Notes: generated from the letters alone by a model not told the origin. Shown: positions 23,075 to 32,321, numbered from the stretch's first letter. The stretch: 64,000 nucleotides of DNA from Streptomyces malaysiensis subsp. samsunensis (GCF_024519315.1 NZ_JANIIC010000027.1:60616-124615); one strand, 5' to 3'. Made by a program: numbers and translations.

Positions 23075-24184
23075 TCAGTTCTCCTCGGCGAGAGGGGTGG
23101 GGGCGACGGGAACGGCGGTGACGCGCAGGTCCGGGCCGAGCCGAGTGACATCGGCCGTCTCCAGGCGCAACGCCTGCGCGATGGTGGTGATTCCGGCGTC
23201 GGCGAGGGCCGCGGGGCCCGCGCCGAGCAGGACGGGGGCGAGATAGCCGACGACCTTGTCGACGACGCCCGCGGCGAGGAACGCACCGGCCAGGGTGGGC
23301 CCGCCCTCCAGCAGGACGGAACGCACCCCGCGGTCGTGCAGCTCGGCCAGGAGCGCGGGGATCCGCAGGCCGGTTTCCGCGCGTGGCAGCCTTACGGTCT
23401 CCACGCCCGGCCGCCGGGGCAGATGCCCGATACCGGCGTCCTCGGCGACCGCGATCAGCGTGGGCGCGGCGTCGTCCAGCACCCGGGCGCCGGGCTTGAT
23501 GGTCGCGCGGGTGTCCACGACGACCCGCAGCGGCTGGGTGGCGTCCTCCCGGTCCCGTACGGCCAGCTGGGGGTCGTCGGCGCGCAGGGTGCCGGAGCCG
23601 ACCACGACGGCGTCGGCCTCCGCGCGCAGCCGGTGCACATCGGCGCGGGACTCGGGGGAGGTGATCCACCGGCTGGTGCCGTCGGCGGCGGCGCTGCGGC
23701 CGTCCAGCGTCGCGGCGAACTTCCACAGCACGAACGGGCGGCCGCGGCGCATCGAGGTCAGCCAGGGTTCGTTGACCGCCTCGGCCTCCTCGGCCAGCAG
23801 CCCGGCGTCGACCTCGACCCCGGCGGCGGCGAGCGTCGCGGCACCGCCTGCGGCTTGCGCGGTCGGGTCGGCCACGGCGTAGTGGACGCGGGCGATCCCG
23901 GCGGCGATCAGCGCCTGGGAACAGGGGCCGGTACGGCCGGTGTGGTCGCACGGTTCGAGGGTGACGAGTGCGGTGCCGCCTCGGGCCCGCTCCCCCGCCG
24001 CGCGCAGCGCGTGGACCTCGGCATGCGGACCACCGGCCCGCTGATGCCAGCCCTCGCCGACCACGCGGCCGCCGACGTCGAGGATGACGCAGCCGACGGC
24101 GGGGTTGGGGCTGGTGCGGCCGATGCCGCGGGCGGCGAGCGCGACAGCATGACGCATCGCTTGAGCTTCGGCTGCGGTGGCCAC
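23075..24184 (-). CDS. ribD: Bifunctional pyrimidine deaminase/reductase
   Basis: 369 residues. The N-terminal deaminase (about 1-140) has the zinc site GGPHAEVHALRAAG and LEPCDHTGRTGPC. The C-terminal reductase (about 150-365) has FVLWKFAATLDGRSAA and SVLLEGGPTLAGAF. It carries out the second and third steps from the GTP branch. GTG 24184 has AGGAGG 5 nt upstream. First gene after the FMN riboswitch. Confidence 0.95.
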   Translation of the reverse strand: MATAAEAQAMRHAVALAARGIGRTSPNPAVGCVILDVGGRVVGEGWHQRAGGPHAEVHALRAAGERARGGTALVTLEPCDHTGRTGPCSQALIAAGIARVHYAVADPTAQAAGGAATLAAAGVEVDAGLLAEEAEAVNEPWLTSMRRGRPFVLWKFAATLDGRSAAADGTSRWITSPESRADVHRLRAEADAVVVGSGTLRADDPQLAVRDREDATQPLRVVVDTRATIKPGARVLDDAAPTLIAVAEDAGIGHLPRRPGVETVRLPRAETGLRIPALLAELHDRGVRSVLLEGGPTLAGAFLAAGVVDKVVGYLAPVLLGAGPAALADAGITTIAQALRLETADVTRLGPDLRVTAVPVAPTPLAEEN

Positions 24185-24340
24185 CGGGTCCTCCTGCCTC
24201 TTCGGGCACGGACTCCGGGGCTGTCGAGATGACATGGAAGCGGAAACGCCACCGTCAGCACGCCGGGTCGACGGAACGCCCGCATCCCGCATCCGCGAGA
24301 GCGGGCCGCCGAGGCGGCGCACCCGTGATGTCGCTACCGC

Positions 24341-24470
24341 CGCGCACTGCCTCCCATCCGGACTTTCACCGTCGGTCCAGGAATTTCACCTGGTCAACCG
24401 GCCGCTGGCGGCGGACGGGTCGCGGACTGTAACCGCCGGTTCGGATTTTCACCGACCCCGGAGTGCGCTG
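24341..24470 (-). promoter_or_regulatory. FMN riboswitch (RFN element)
   Basis: Read on the minus strand it begins CGCACTCCGGGGTCGGTGAA and ends with GGAGGCAGTGCG. It contains the conserved ACCGGCGGTTACAGTCCGCG and GACGGTGAAAGTCCGGATG blocks, and the closing P1 stem is complementary. It lies 157 bp upstream of ribD and should lower rib operon expression when FMN is high. Confidence 0.95.
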
Positions 24471-24798
24471 ACGTCACTGGTACGGGCCCAGTGTGCCATG
24501 TCCATCAGCGCAGGTGGGAGGCGACCCCCATGTGGCCTCGCTCACCCGCCGAACACTGGCCCCGGCTCCTGGCCGCCGGTCCTTGCCCCCCCCGGGGGGC
24601 GGATTCCCCACCCCGCCCCTTCCCGAACCGGGGGCACGGCCCCCGGCCCCCCGGCAGCGCGGGCACTTCACCCGCCGGCGCCCCGGGGGCCACCGCAGCC
24701 ACTCGCCGCGGGCCCACCCCGCCCCACCGCCTGCGCGGCGCCGGGACTCCGGAGCGGATCCGCGCCCGACCCTCCCCGGACCCAGGTGCAGCCCCGTG
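24471..24798. other. Intergenic region between the riboswitch and the lyase gene
   Basis: 328 bp without a credible gene. It should hold the rib operon promoter near its left end. The rest is very GC-rich with poly-C and poly-G runs and short hairpins (for example CCCCCCCCGGGGGG near 24590), which may terminate transcription from the lyase gene. Confidence 0.5.
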
Positions 24799-26103
24799 TT
24801 ACCCCTGGGCGATGCTGTCCAGTTGCTCCACCGCGGGCCGTAGCGCCCACAGGTCGCCGCCGGGCGGGGCCTGGAGCTTGTCCACCGCCGCGCGGGCCTC
24901 GCGGTCCCCGGCGCCGGCCGCCGCGTGGACGATGTCGCTCGCCGCGTAGGCGCGGAAGTCGAGCTCCGGGTACGGCCAGGGCTCGGCGCCGGTGGCCGCC
25001 GGGAGCAGCACGTCGACCGCCTTGAAGAGGTTCGCGCCGCCGGGCCCGGTGTAGTGCCACAGGTCCACCCCTATGTGCTCGCCGGTGGCGGCCATCCGGG
25101 TGTACGCGACGAGGTTGAAGGTCGAGTAGTGGAAGCTGCGGGTGCGGGCGAGTTCCTGGGGCTGGGTGCCGTCGGCCGCGATCTGGGTGTCGATGCGCTT
25201 GGCGCGGGCGTCGCGGAGCACCTGGCGGGCGAGGTCCCGGTCGCCCACGGCGGTGGCGATGGCGGCGATCTGCATGTCGTAGAAGGTGCCGTGGTTGTTC
25301 TGTGCGGCGCCCTCCTCCTTGCCGAAGTCGCTGTTCACCAGCCAGTCCAGGAACTGCTCGTGCCAGGTGCGGAAGCCCTCGTGGTCGCTCTTGGACCAGC
25401 CGGGGGCGCCGGTGTCGAGGAGGGCGGCGGCGTCGAGGAGGCTGGTGAACGCCTGGGAGAAGTCGATGATCCCGATCGAGCGGCCGTCGTATTGGCAGGG
25501 GATGAACTGGGCGTGGTCGAGGTTCGGGTTCATCCGGGTCGCCGGGGTGACGAACCAGGTGCGCAGGATGTCGGCGGCGTGCTCGGCGTAGGCCCGCTCC
25601 CCGGTGTAGTACCAGGCCAGGGAGAGCTCGTAGGCGGATTCGAAGACCTTGCCGACCTCGGGACGGTCCGTCATCTTGTCCACGTCGGGGTTCCGTTGGC
25701 CATCCTTCTGAACGTAGGGGCAGCCGTACGGATTGTCCTCGGTCTTCGGCCGGCTCGGCCACCAGTAGGGCGCCTGGCTGAAGTAGTCGTGTTTGTCGCC
25801 GCTGGGCGGCACCTGGTCCTTGTCGGTGACCGTCCAGGGGCCCTGCTCCATCCACCGGTCGGCCCGGGTGGTCAGATCGCGTACGGTCCGCCGTAGTTTC
25901 TCGTCCCCGAGCTGCAACTTCAGCTTGGTGAGGGACAGTCGGGACCCGTCGAGCACCACCGTCCGGGGCACCGGCCCCGCATGCGGGGCCCGCTCGGCGC
26001 CCTGTGCGGAGGGGGCGGAGGGGATCGCCAGTACGGCCAGGAGGGCGGCGGTGGCAATGATCGTCCGGGCGAGCCGCCCACGTCCCGCTGGAGGTGCGCC
26101 CAT
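24799..26103 (-). CDS. Exported alginate-lyase-like polysaccharide lyase
   Basis: 434 residues. The signal peptide (TIIATAALLAVLAIPSAPSA, about 14-33) indicates export. The rest is an alpha/alpha-barrel of the PL5-like alginate lyase family. The family's catalytic region is visible as QNNHGTFYD (N270, H271) and the second as RSFHYSTFNL (H325, Y326); YWWPSRPKTEDNPYG is also typical. Many actinobacterial members act on uronic-acid polymers other than alginate, so the substrate is open. ATG 26103 precedes the signal peptide. Confidence 0.85.
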   Translation of the reverse strand: MGAPPAGRGRLARTIIATAALLAVLAIPSAPSAQGAERAPHAGPVPRTVVLDGSRLSLTKLKLQLGDEKLRRTVRDLTTRADRWMEQGPWTVTDKDQVPPSGDKHDYFSQAPYWWPSRPKTEDNPYGCPYVQKDGQRNPDVDKMTDRPEVGKVFESAYELSLAWYYTGERAYAEHAADILRTWFVTPATRMNPNLDHAQFIPCQYDGRSIGIIDFSQAFTSLLDAAALLDTGAPGWSKSDHEGFRTWHEQFLDWLVNSDFGKEEGAAQNNHGTFYDMQIAAIATAVGDRDLARQVLRDARAKRIDTQIAADGTQPQELARTRSFHYSTFNLVAYTRMAATGEHIGVDLWHYTGPGGANLFKAVDVLLPAATGAEPWPYPELDFRAYAASDIVHAAAGAGDREARAAVDKLQAPPGGDLWALRPAVEQLDSIAQG

Positions 26104-26123
26104 CGAGCACTCCCATCAGATAG

Positions 26124-26138
26124 CTGAACGCTATTCAG
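26124..26138. promoter_or_regulatory. Dyad CTGAA-CGCTA-TTCAG upstream of the lyase
   Basis: 5-bp perfect arms 21 bp before the lyase start codon, overlapping a second short dyad (ATAGC...GCTAT). The position suggests an operator. The regulator is unknown; the neighbouring ROK protein is one candidate. Confidence 0.4.
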
Positions 26139-26241
26139 AATCGAGATCGGGCTCAGAGTAGGGCGGCTCCATGAGCACGACAAGAGAGCGCGCAGGGGTC
26201 CGGTCGCCCGGCAGGGGCCCGGCAGGGGCCCGGCACGCGGT

Positions 26242-27468
26242 CTACGGGGCGCCGAACAGCTCGTTCTGCGTCGCGTCCAGCGCCATCAGCACGGCGCCCC
26301 GCAGCACCCCGCCGCCGCCCACCGCCCCCGCGCGCACCCGCGTCCGCAGCGGTGACAGCCGGGCGACATGGTCCTCCACCCGCCCGGCGAGCCCATCGCC
26401 CCCGGCCCGGCCGACCTCGCCGCCGAGCACCGCGCACCCCGGGTCGAGCACCGCGCAGATCGCCGCGACGCCCAGCGCGATACGGGCCGCCAGCGCGTCC
26501 AGGAACGCCTCGCCGCGCTCCCCCGCCCCGAGGGCCGCGCGGATCACCGCCTCCGCCGCGCCGGAGCCTTCCGCCCCCGCCCCGCGTTCGCCGTACGCCG
26601 CGGCCACCAGGCCGTGCTGCTGGGCGAGTTCACAGACCGCGCCGCCGCTCACCAGCGAGTGGAACCCGCCGTCGCAACTGGTGGCGGAGGGCAGCTCCGA
26701 GGTGCCGGGCACCGGCAGAAAGCCGATCTCCCCGGTGCCGCCGGAGGCGCCGCGCCGCAGCACCCGGTCGAGCACCACGGCCGCGCCGATGCCATGGCCG
26801 AGCCAGAGCAGGACGAAGGTGTCGCGGTCGCGCACCGCGCCCAGCCGCTGCTCGGCGACGGCCGCGAGGTTGACCTCGTTCTCCAGCAGCACCGGTGCCG
26901 CGAGACCGTCATGCAGCGCGGTGGCCAGCTCACGGTGCCAGGAGGGAAGCGCGCCGGTGGAGTTGAGCTCCCCGGTGGCGGGGTCGATGAGACCGGGCGC
27001 GCCGATGCCGATGTGGTGCAGCCGCGCCGCCCCGGCCCGTTCGGCAGCCCGCTCCACCAGGGCCACCGCGGCCGCCACGGTGTGCGCCGGATCCACGTCC
27101 GGGGCCACCGGGAGGGACTCCTCGACCAGGGTCCGACCCAGCAGATCGGCCACGCATACGGCCACGCTGTCCGTACGGACGTCGACCCCGGCCACATGCG
27201 CGCTGTCGGCGACGATCCCGTACAGCCGGGCGTTGGGCCCCCGGCGCTCCGCCCCCGCCTCCCCCACGACCGCCACCAGCCCGGTCTGCCGAAGACGTTC
27301 GACCAGGTCCGCGATGGTGGGACGGGACAGCCCGGTCAGCGACTTGAGCTGCCCCGCGGTCAGCGGCCCCTTGTCCTTGAGCAGATGCAGGGCCAGGCCG
27401 TCGTTGATGGCCCGCGCCGTACTCGGGGAGGCGGTGCGGCCCAGCGGGGACACGCTCGTCGAGGTCAT
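26242..27468 (-). CDS. ROK-family transcriptional regulator
   Basis: 408 residues. A winged helix at about 20-75 (LTAGQLKSLTGLSRPTIADL) is followed by a ROK domain (about 85-400) with GIGAPGLIDPATGELNST, the LLENEVNLAAVAE region, GHGIGAAVVLDRVLRRG and GTGEIGFLPV. The usual zinc motif CxCGxxGC is degraded to TSCDGG. ROK repressors usually sense sugars or sugar phosphates. It is divergent from the MFS exporter across a nested inverted repeat at 27489-27539, the likely operator. Confidence 0.88.
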   Translation of the reverse strand: MTSTSVSPLGRTASPSTARAINDGLALHLLKDKGPLTAGQLKSLTGLSRPTIADLVERLRQTGLVAVVGEAGAERRGPNARLYGIVADSAHVAGVDVRTDSVAVCVADLLGRTLVEESLPVAPDVDPAHTVAAAVALVERAAERAGAARLHHIGIGAPGLIDPATGELNSTGALPSWHRELATALHDGLAAPVLLENEVNLAAVAEQRLGAVRDRDTFVLLWLGHGIGAAVVLDRVLRRGASGGTGEIGFLPVPGTSELPSATSCDGGFHSLVSGGAVCELAQQHGLVAAAYGERGAGAEGSGAAEAVIRAALGAGERGEAFLDALAARIALGVAAICAVLDPGCAVLGGEVGRAGGDGLAGRVEDHVARLSPLRTRVRAGAVGGGGVLRGAVLMALDATQNELFGAP

Positions 27469-27488
27469 GCCGGGATCCTTCCAGAAGG

Positions 27489-27539
27489 CCACCGGAAAAG
27501 CCCTATCTATCAGGGACCCTTCCTGATAGTTTCCGGTGG
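27489..27539. promoter_or_regulatory. Nested inverted repeats between the ROK and MFS genes
   Basis: Outer arms CCACCGGAAA (27489-27498) and TTTCCGGTGG (27530-27539), inner arms CTATCAGG (27507-27514) and CCTGATAG (27522-27529). Both pairs are perfect. The location between divergent genes fits an operator for the ROK regulator. Confidence 0.65.
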
Positions 27540-27613
27540 GCCACGGCACGGGCCGGGCACAGGCCGGGCACACGCCGGGCACGGACCGGCGCTACGGGGA
27601 GGGTGCGACAGGT

Positions 27614-28846
27614 ATGGGCAGGCTCAAGGAGACCGGGGCGTCCGAGATGCGCCCGGTACGGCGGGCACGGATCGCCGTGGCCGCGGTGTTCGCCGTGCAC
27701 GGCGCGGTGACCGGCAACTTCGCCACCCGTATCCCCTGGATCCAGGAGCGGCTGGACCTCAGCGCCGGTCAGCTCGGCCTCGCGCTCGCCTTCCCCGCCA
27801 TCGGGGCCTCGCTGGCCATGCCCCTGGCCGGGCGGATCAGCCATCGCTTCGGCGCCCGCGCGGCGCTGCGCGGGCTGCTCGCCCTGTGGACCGCCTGGCT
27901 GGTGATGCCCCCGCTCGCGCCCGGTCTGGTCTGGCTGTGCGGTGTGCTCCTCGTCTTCGGCGCGACCGCGGGGATGTCCGACGTCGCCATGAACGCCCTG
28001 GGTGTGGAGGTCGAGAACCGCCTCGGCCGTTCGATCATGTCCGGGCTGCACGGCATGTGGAGCGTGGGCGCGCTCACCGGCTCGGCGGCGGGCACGGTCG
28101 CCGCGCACGCCGAGGCCGACGCCCGGCTCCACCTCGGCATCGCCGCCGCGGTCCTCACGGTGCTCGGCGCGGTGGTCTGCCACTGGGTCCTCGACCTGCG
28201 CAGCACCCCCGAAGAGCACCCGCCGCCCCGGTTCGCCCTGCCGCCCCGCTCGGCGCTGATCATCGGCGCGGTGGGGTTCTGCGCGGTCTTCGCCGAGGGG
28301 GCGAGCCTGGATTGGTCGGCGGTCTATCTGCGGGACGTCCTGGACACCTCCCCCGGTGTCGCCGCCGCCTGCACCACCGCCTTCTCCTGCACGATGGCCG
28401 GCGCCCGGCTCGTCGGCGACGCGGTGGTGGGCCGCTTCGGGGCGGTGCGGACCGTACGGACGGGCGGCGTCCTCGCCACCGCCGGTGGCCTCCTCGTGGT
28501 CACCGCCTCCACTCCCGCCCTCGCCATCGCCGGATTCGGCCTCATCGGCCTGGGCATCGCGGTCGTGGTGCCCCTGGCCTTCGCCGCCGCGGGGCGCAGC
28601 GGCCCGGCCCCGAGCCAGGCCATCGCGGGCGTCGCCACGATCACGTACACCTCGGGGCTGATCGCTCCGGCGGCCATGGGCTCGATCGCGGATCTGACCT
28701 CGCTGACGATTTCGTTCTGCCTGGTCACGACCTTGGCGCTGGGGCTGGTGGCGGGGGCCGGGGTGCTGCGGATCCCGGCCGGGACGGACGCCGCGGGCTC
28801 CGCCCCGCACTCCGACCCGTCCACGTCCCGGGCAAGCCTTCCCTGA
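27614..28846 (+). CDS. MFS transporter
   Basis: 410 residues with about 12 hydrophobic segments in two six-helix halves. The loop between helices 2 and 3 reads GRISHRFGARAALRG, a major-facilitator motif A. The layout is close to the sugar/drug MFS group often paired with ROK regulators (GMSDVAMNALGVEVENRLGR, SGLHGMWSVGALTGS). ATG 27614 has GGGAGGG upstream; ATG 27647 is an alternative. Probably controlled by the divergent ROK protein. Confidence 0.85.
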   Translation: MGRLKETGASEMRPVRRARIAVAAVFAVHGAVTGNFATRIPWIQERLDLSAGQLGLALAFPAIGASLAMPLAGRISHRFGARAALRGLLALWTAWLVMPPLAPGLVWLCGVLLVFGATAGMSDVAMNALGVEVENRLGRSIMSGLHGMWSVGALTGSAAGTVAAHAEADARLHLGIAAAVLTVLGAVVCHWVLDLRSTPEEHPPPRFALPPRSALIIGAVGFCAVFAEGASLDWSAVYLRDVLDTSPGVAAACTTAFSCTMAGARLVGDAVVGRFGAVRTVRTGGVLATAGGLLVVTASTPALAIAGFGLIGLGIAVVVPLAFAAAGRSGPAPSQAIAGVATITYTSGLIAPAAMGSIADLTSLTISFCLVTTLALGLVAGAGVLRIPAGTDAAGSAPHSDPSTSRASLP

Positions 28847-28932
28847 CCCGGGGGCCAGGGCGGTGCACCGGCTGCCCGCACACCGCCATCGTTCGGTGAG
28901 CGCCGAAGTGATCCGGCCCTACGGTCGGTGAT

Positions 28933-29817
28933 ATGACCGACGACACGGGCGACGGCCCGGCGCCCGACCGCCACACCGCCTTCCACCGGCTCCACCACGC
29001 CGACCGGCCCCTGCTGCTGCCCAACGCATGGGACCACGCCTCCGCCGCCGCCCTCGTCCGGCGCGGCTTCCCCGCCATCGGCACCACCAGCCTGGGCGTG
29101 GCCGCGGCGGCCGGGCTGCCCGACGCGACGGGCGCCGCCCGCGAGGGGACGCTCGCCCTCGCCCGGGGCCTCGCCCGGCTTCCGGCGCTGGTGAGCGTCG
29201 ATATCGAGGGCGGGTTCGGCGAACGGCCCGAGGAGGTCGCGGCGCTCACGGCCGAGCTGGACCGGGCCGGGGTGGTCGGCGTGAACATCGAGGACGGGCG
29301 CCCCGACGGCACCCTCGCACCGCTGGCCCGGCAGTGCGCGGTGATCGCGGCCGTCAAGGAGCGGGTGCCCCGGCTGTTCGTGAACGCGCGGACCGACACC
29401 CACTGGCTCGCCGCGATCGACGGCGGCACCCCGCCCTCGCTGTCCACCACCGCCGAGCGCATCGAGGCGTATCTGAGGGCGGGCGCGGACGGCATCTTCG
29501 TGCCCGCGCTCACCGATGAGCAGGACATCGGCGCACTGGCCGACGACCTCGGCGAGACCCCGCTGAACATCCTCTTCGCGCCCGGCCGCCACACCTATGA
29601 GCGGCTGGCGGAGCTCGGGGTGCGGCGGATCAGCTGTGGTTCGCTGCTCTTCCGGGCCGCCCTGGACCGGGCCGTCGAGCTGGCCTGGACGATCGCCCAC
29701 CCCCGCCCCGAGGCTCGGAACGACCTCGATCGGGCCGCTGACCTGCTCTCCTACGCCGAGGCACAGTCACTGGCCGGGGACTTCGCGCAGGACGCCGCCG
29801 AGGCCACCCGCACATAG
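28933..29817 (+). CDS. PEP mutase / isocitrate lyase superfamily protein
   Basis: 294 residues. The TIM-barrel hallmarks are LLLPNAWDHASAAALVRRGF near the N-terminus, VSVDIEGGFGERPEEV (metal-binding D and E), GVNIEDGRPDG, and FVNARTDTHWLA. These are the carboxyPEP mutase-like proteins of the ICL/PEPM family. The active-site KKCGH loop of isocitrate lyase is absent, so it is not one. Possible activities include methylisocitrate- or oxaloacetate-type lyase. It begins 86 bp after the MFS stop. Confidence 0.85.
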   Translation: MTDDTGDGPAPDRHTAFHRLHHADRPLLLPNAWDHASAAALVRRGFPAIGTTSLGVAAAAGLPDATGAAREGTLALARGLARLPALVSVDIEGGFGERPEEVAALTAELDRAGVVGVNIEDGRPDGTLAPLARQCAVIAAVKERVPRLFVNARTDTHWLAAIDGGTPPSLSTTAERIEAYLRAGADGIFVPALTDEQDIGALADDLGETPLNILFAPGRHTYERLAELGVRRISCGSLLFRAALDRAVELAWTIAHPRPEARNDLDRAADLLSYAEAQSLAGDFAQDAAEATRT

Positions 29818-29885
29818 CCGTATGGCGCATATTTTCGGCCAACTAACATTGCTGCGATTCCCCGTAGCGATGAAGTGGAGCAGTC

Positions 29886-31268
29886 ATGGGCCTCGGCGTG
29901 CGCTGGACCCTGCACGGCGATGGGCGCACCCCCGCCCCCGGCGCCGTCGTCAAACCGGATGAGCGGCTGTCATGGCCGAGAACGGTGGGGCTCGGCGCAC
30001 AGCATGTCGTGGCCATGTTCGGGGCCAGCTTTGTCGCCCCGGTGCTGATGGGGCTGGACCCCAACCTCGCGATCATGATGTCCGGGGTCGCGACCATCCT
30101 CTTCCTGGTCGCGACCCGCGGCCGGATCCCCAGCTACCTGGGGTGCAGCCTGTCCTTCGTCGGTGTGGCCGCCGCGATCAGGGCACAGGGCGGCGGCAGC
30201 GGCGCGGTCACCGGGGCGATCCTGGTGGTCGGCGGGGTGCTGCTGCTGAGCGGTCTCGCGGTGCGGACGTTCGGCGCCCGGATCATCCACGCGGCGATGC
30301 CACCGGTGGTGACCGGTGCGGTGGTCATGCTGATCGGGTTCAATCTCGCACCGGTGACCGCCGGTACGTACTGGCCCGCCGATCAGTGGACCGCACTGCT
30401 GACGATGCTGGTGACCGGGGCGGCGGTGGTCTGTCTGCGGGGCTTCTGGTCACGTATCGCGATCTTCCTGGGACTGGTCTTCGGCTATGCGCTCTCCTGG
30501 GTCCTCGACCGCGTCTTCGGCAAGATCCACTCCGTCGGCGGCGGCGGACGGATCACCGACCACTGGCGGCTGGATCTGTCCGCCGTGGGCAAGGCGGACT
30601 GGATCGGTCTGCCCTCCCTGCACGGGCCCAGCTTCCACTGGTCGGCGGTGCTGGTGGCGCTTCCGGTGGTGATCGCGCTGATCGCCGAGAACGCCGGGCA
30701 TGTGAAGGCGGTCGGCGAGATGATCGGCGATCCGCTCGACGACCAGCTCGGCACGGCGATCGCCGCGGACGGCGCGGCGACCATGATCTCCACCTCGGTC
30801 GGCGGCCCGGCCAATACGACGTACTCCGAGAACATCGGGGTCATGGCGGCCACCCGGGTGTACTCCACCGCCGCGTACTGGGCGGCCGCGGGCTTCGCGC
30901 TGCTCTTCGGGCTGTGCCCGAAGTTCGGCGCGGTGGTGGCGGCGGTGCCGGGCGGGGTGCTGGGCGGGATCACCGTCATCCTCTACGGCATGATCGGGCT
31001 GCTCGGTGCGCAGATCTGGGTGCACAACAAGGTGGATCTGCGCAATCCGCTCAACCTGGTGCCGGTCGCGGCGGGCGTCATCATCGGCGTCGGCGGCGTC
31101 AGCCTGAAGATCAGCGACAACTTCGAACTGGGCGGGATCGCGCTCGGCACGATCGTGGTACTGCTCGGCTACCACGTGCTGCGCGCCCTGGCCCCGGCCC
31201 ATCTGAAGCGGCAGGAGCCCCTGCTGGACGCGGGCACCAGCGAATACGACAACGAGCGGCCGGCCTAG
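29886..31268 (+). CDS. Uracil/xanthine permease, NCS2 family
   Basis: 460 residues with about 14 hydrophobic spans. Signature elements are GLGAQHVVAMFGASFVAP in helix 1, VIALIAENAGHVKAVGEMIG in helix 8 (conserved glutamate) and GGPANTTYSENIGVMA in helix 10. It imports a nucleobase, most likely uracil, by proton symport. Its stop codon TAG is part of the arm of a long palindrome at 31266-31325. Confidence 0.9.
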   Translation: MGLGVRWTLHGDGRTPAPGAVVKPDERLSWPRTVGLGAQHVVAMFGASFVAPVLMGLDPNLAIMMSGVATILFLVATRGRIPSYLGCSLSFVGVAAAIRAQGGGSGAVTGAILVVGGVLLLSGLAVRTFGARIIHAAMPPVVTGAVVMLIGFNLAPVTAGTYWPADQWTALLTMLVTGAAVVCLRGFWSRIAIFLGLVFGYALSWVLDRVFGKIHSVGGGGRITDHWRLDLSAVGKADWIGLPSLHGPSFHWSAVLVALPVVIALIAENAGHVKAVGEMIGDPLDDQLGTAIAADGAATMISTSVGGPANTTYSENIGVMAATRVYSTAAYWAAAGFALLFGLCPKFGAVVAAVPGGVLGGITVILYGMIGLLGAQIWVHNKVDLRNPLNLVPVAAGVIIGVGGVSLKISDNFELGGIALGTIVVLLGYHVLRALAPAHLKRQEPLLDAGTSEYDNERPA

Positions 31269-31325
31269 GGCCTGTGGTCACCTTCCCGTCGTCGCCCGCA
31301 GACGGGAAGGTGACCACAGGCCCTA
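31266..31325. terminator. Bidirectional terminator, 25-bp perfect arms
   Basis: Arms 31266-31290 and 31301-31325 are perfectly complementary around a 10-nt loop. The ends of the arms are the TAG stop of the permease and the TAG stop of the convergent regulator. Confidence 0.9.
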
Positions 31326-32189
31326 ACCCGCGGGGCTTTCCTCGTCCCTCGGGGCGAGGTTCTGAAGCCCCACCACCCGGAGCAGTTCGAGCCGCTCGGC
31401 GGACTCGCTGCCGGGGCGGGCGGTGTGGACGATCAGCCGCTGGGCGTGCTCCGAGCTCAGCAGGACCTCGCAGTCCAGCTCCATCGTCCCCACCACCGGA
31501 TGGGTGAACCGCTTGACCGTGGAGTGCCGTATGGCCACCTCATGGTCCGCCCACATCGCCGCGAACTCCTCGCTCCCGGAGAGCAGTTCGGCCACCAGGG
31601 ACGCCGGGCCCGGATCGTCCGGGCGGGCCGCGAGCACGGCCCGGAGGGTGGCCACATGGAGCCGGGCGTGCTCCTCGATCTCCTCGCTCGGGAAGATCCC
31701 GGGGGTGTCGTCGCGCCGGGTGAAGAAGCTCCGGATGATGTTGCGGTCGCCGGGCGGCCGCGCCGTGATGTCGCCGACCAGCGCCGCCGCCATCGCGTTC
31801 TGCGCCAGCACCTCGCCCCAGTCGGTGATCACCTGGGCCGGGGTGTCGTACAGCCGGTCCAGCACCCTGAGCAGACCGGGCCGCACATGCCCCGAGGTGC
31901 CGCGGTTACGCGGCGGCTCCTCCCCCACCAGGTGGAAGAGATAGTCGCGCTCGTCGTCGGTGAGCCGTAGCGCACGGGCCAGCGCGGTCAGCATCTGGCG
32001 GGACGGGCGCGGGCCGCGGGCCTGCTCCAGCCGGGTGTAGTAGTCCGGAGACATGCCGGCGAGCTGGGCCACCTCCTCCCGGCGCAGTCCGGGCGTACGC
32101 CGCCGGGGGCCGGGCGTCAGCCCCACCTCGGCGGGGCCGAGGCGGGCGCGGCAGCGGCGCAGGAAGTCCGCGAGTTCGGTTCGATGCAC
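31323..32189 (-). CDS. XRE-family regulator with MmyB-type ligand domain
   Basis: 288 residues. The helix-turn-helix (about 30-75; GLRREEVAQLAGMSPDYYTR) is followed by a MmyB-like ligand-binding domain with a PAS-like fold (about 105-270; DRLYDTPAQVITDWGEVLAQ). The family senses small hydrophobic molecules or fatty acids in actinobacteria. GTG 32189 opens with HRTELADFL. Divergent from the reductase gene with a 7-bp dyad in between, as in many MmyB-reductase pairs. Confidence 0.9.
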   Translation of the reverse strand: MHRTELADFLRRCRARLGPAEVGLTPGPRRRTPGLRREEVAQLAGMSPDYYTRLEQARGPRPSRQMLTALARALRLTDDERDYLFHLVGEEPPRNRGTSGHVRPGLLRVLDRLYDTPAQVITDWGEVLAQNAMAAALVGDITARPPGDRNIIRSFFTRRDDTPGIFPSEEIEEHARLHVATLRAVLAARPDDPGPASLVAELLSGSEEFAAMWADHEVAIRHSTVKRFTHPVVGTMELDCEVLLSSEHAQRLIVHTARPGSESAERLELLRVVGLQNLAPRDEESPAG

Positions 32190-32220
32190 GCTCCCATGGT
32201 CGCCGCACCCGCCGCCCGTA

Positions 32221-32243
32221 TCCAGGGTCTGCGAATCCCTGGA
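32221..32243. promoter_or_regulatory. Operator-like dyad TCCAGGG-N9-CCCTGGA
   Basis: Perfect 7-bp arms (32221-32227, 32237-32243) lie 31 bp from the regulator start and 78 bp from the reductase start. It probably binds the XRE-MmyB protein and controls both genes. Confidence 0.65.
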
Positions 32244-32321
32244 TGGGGAGGTCTCTCCCGGTCCCGCCGGGACCGCCGCAGGCTGGGGCCGAGCGACGAA
32301 CGAGAAGAAAGGCGGACGCTC

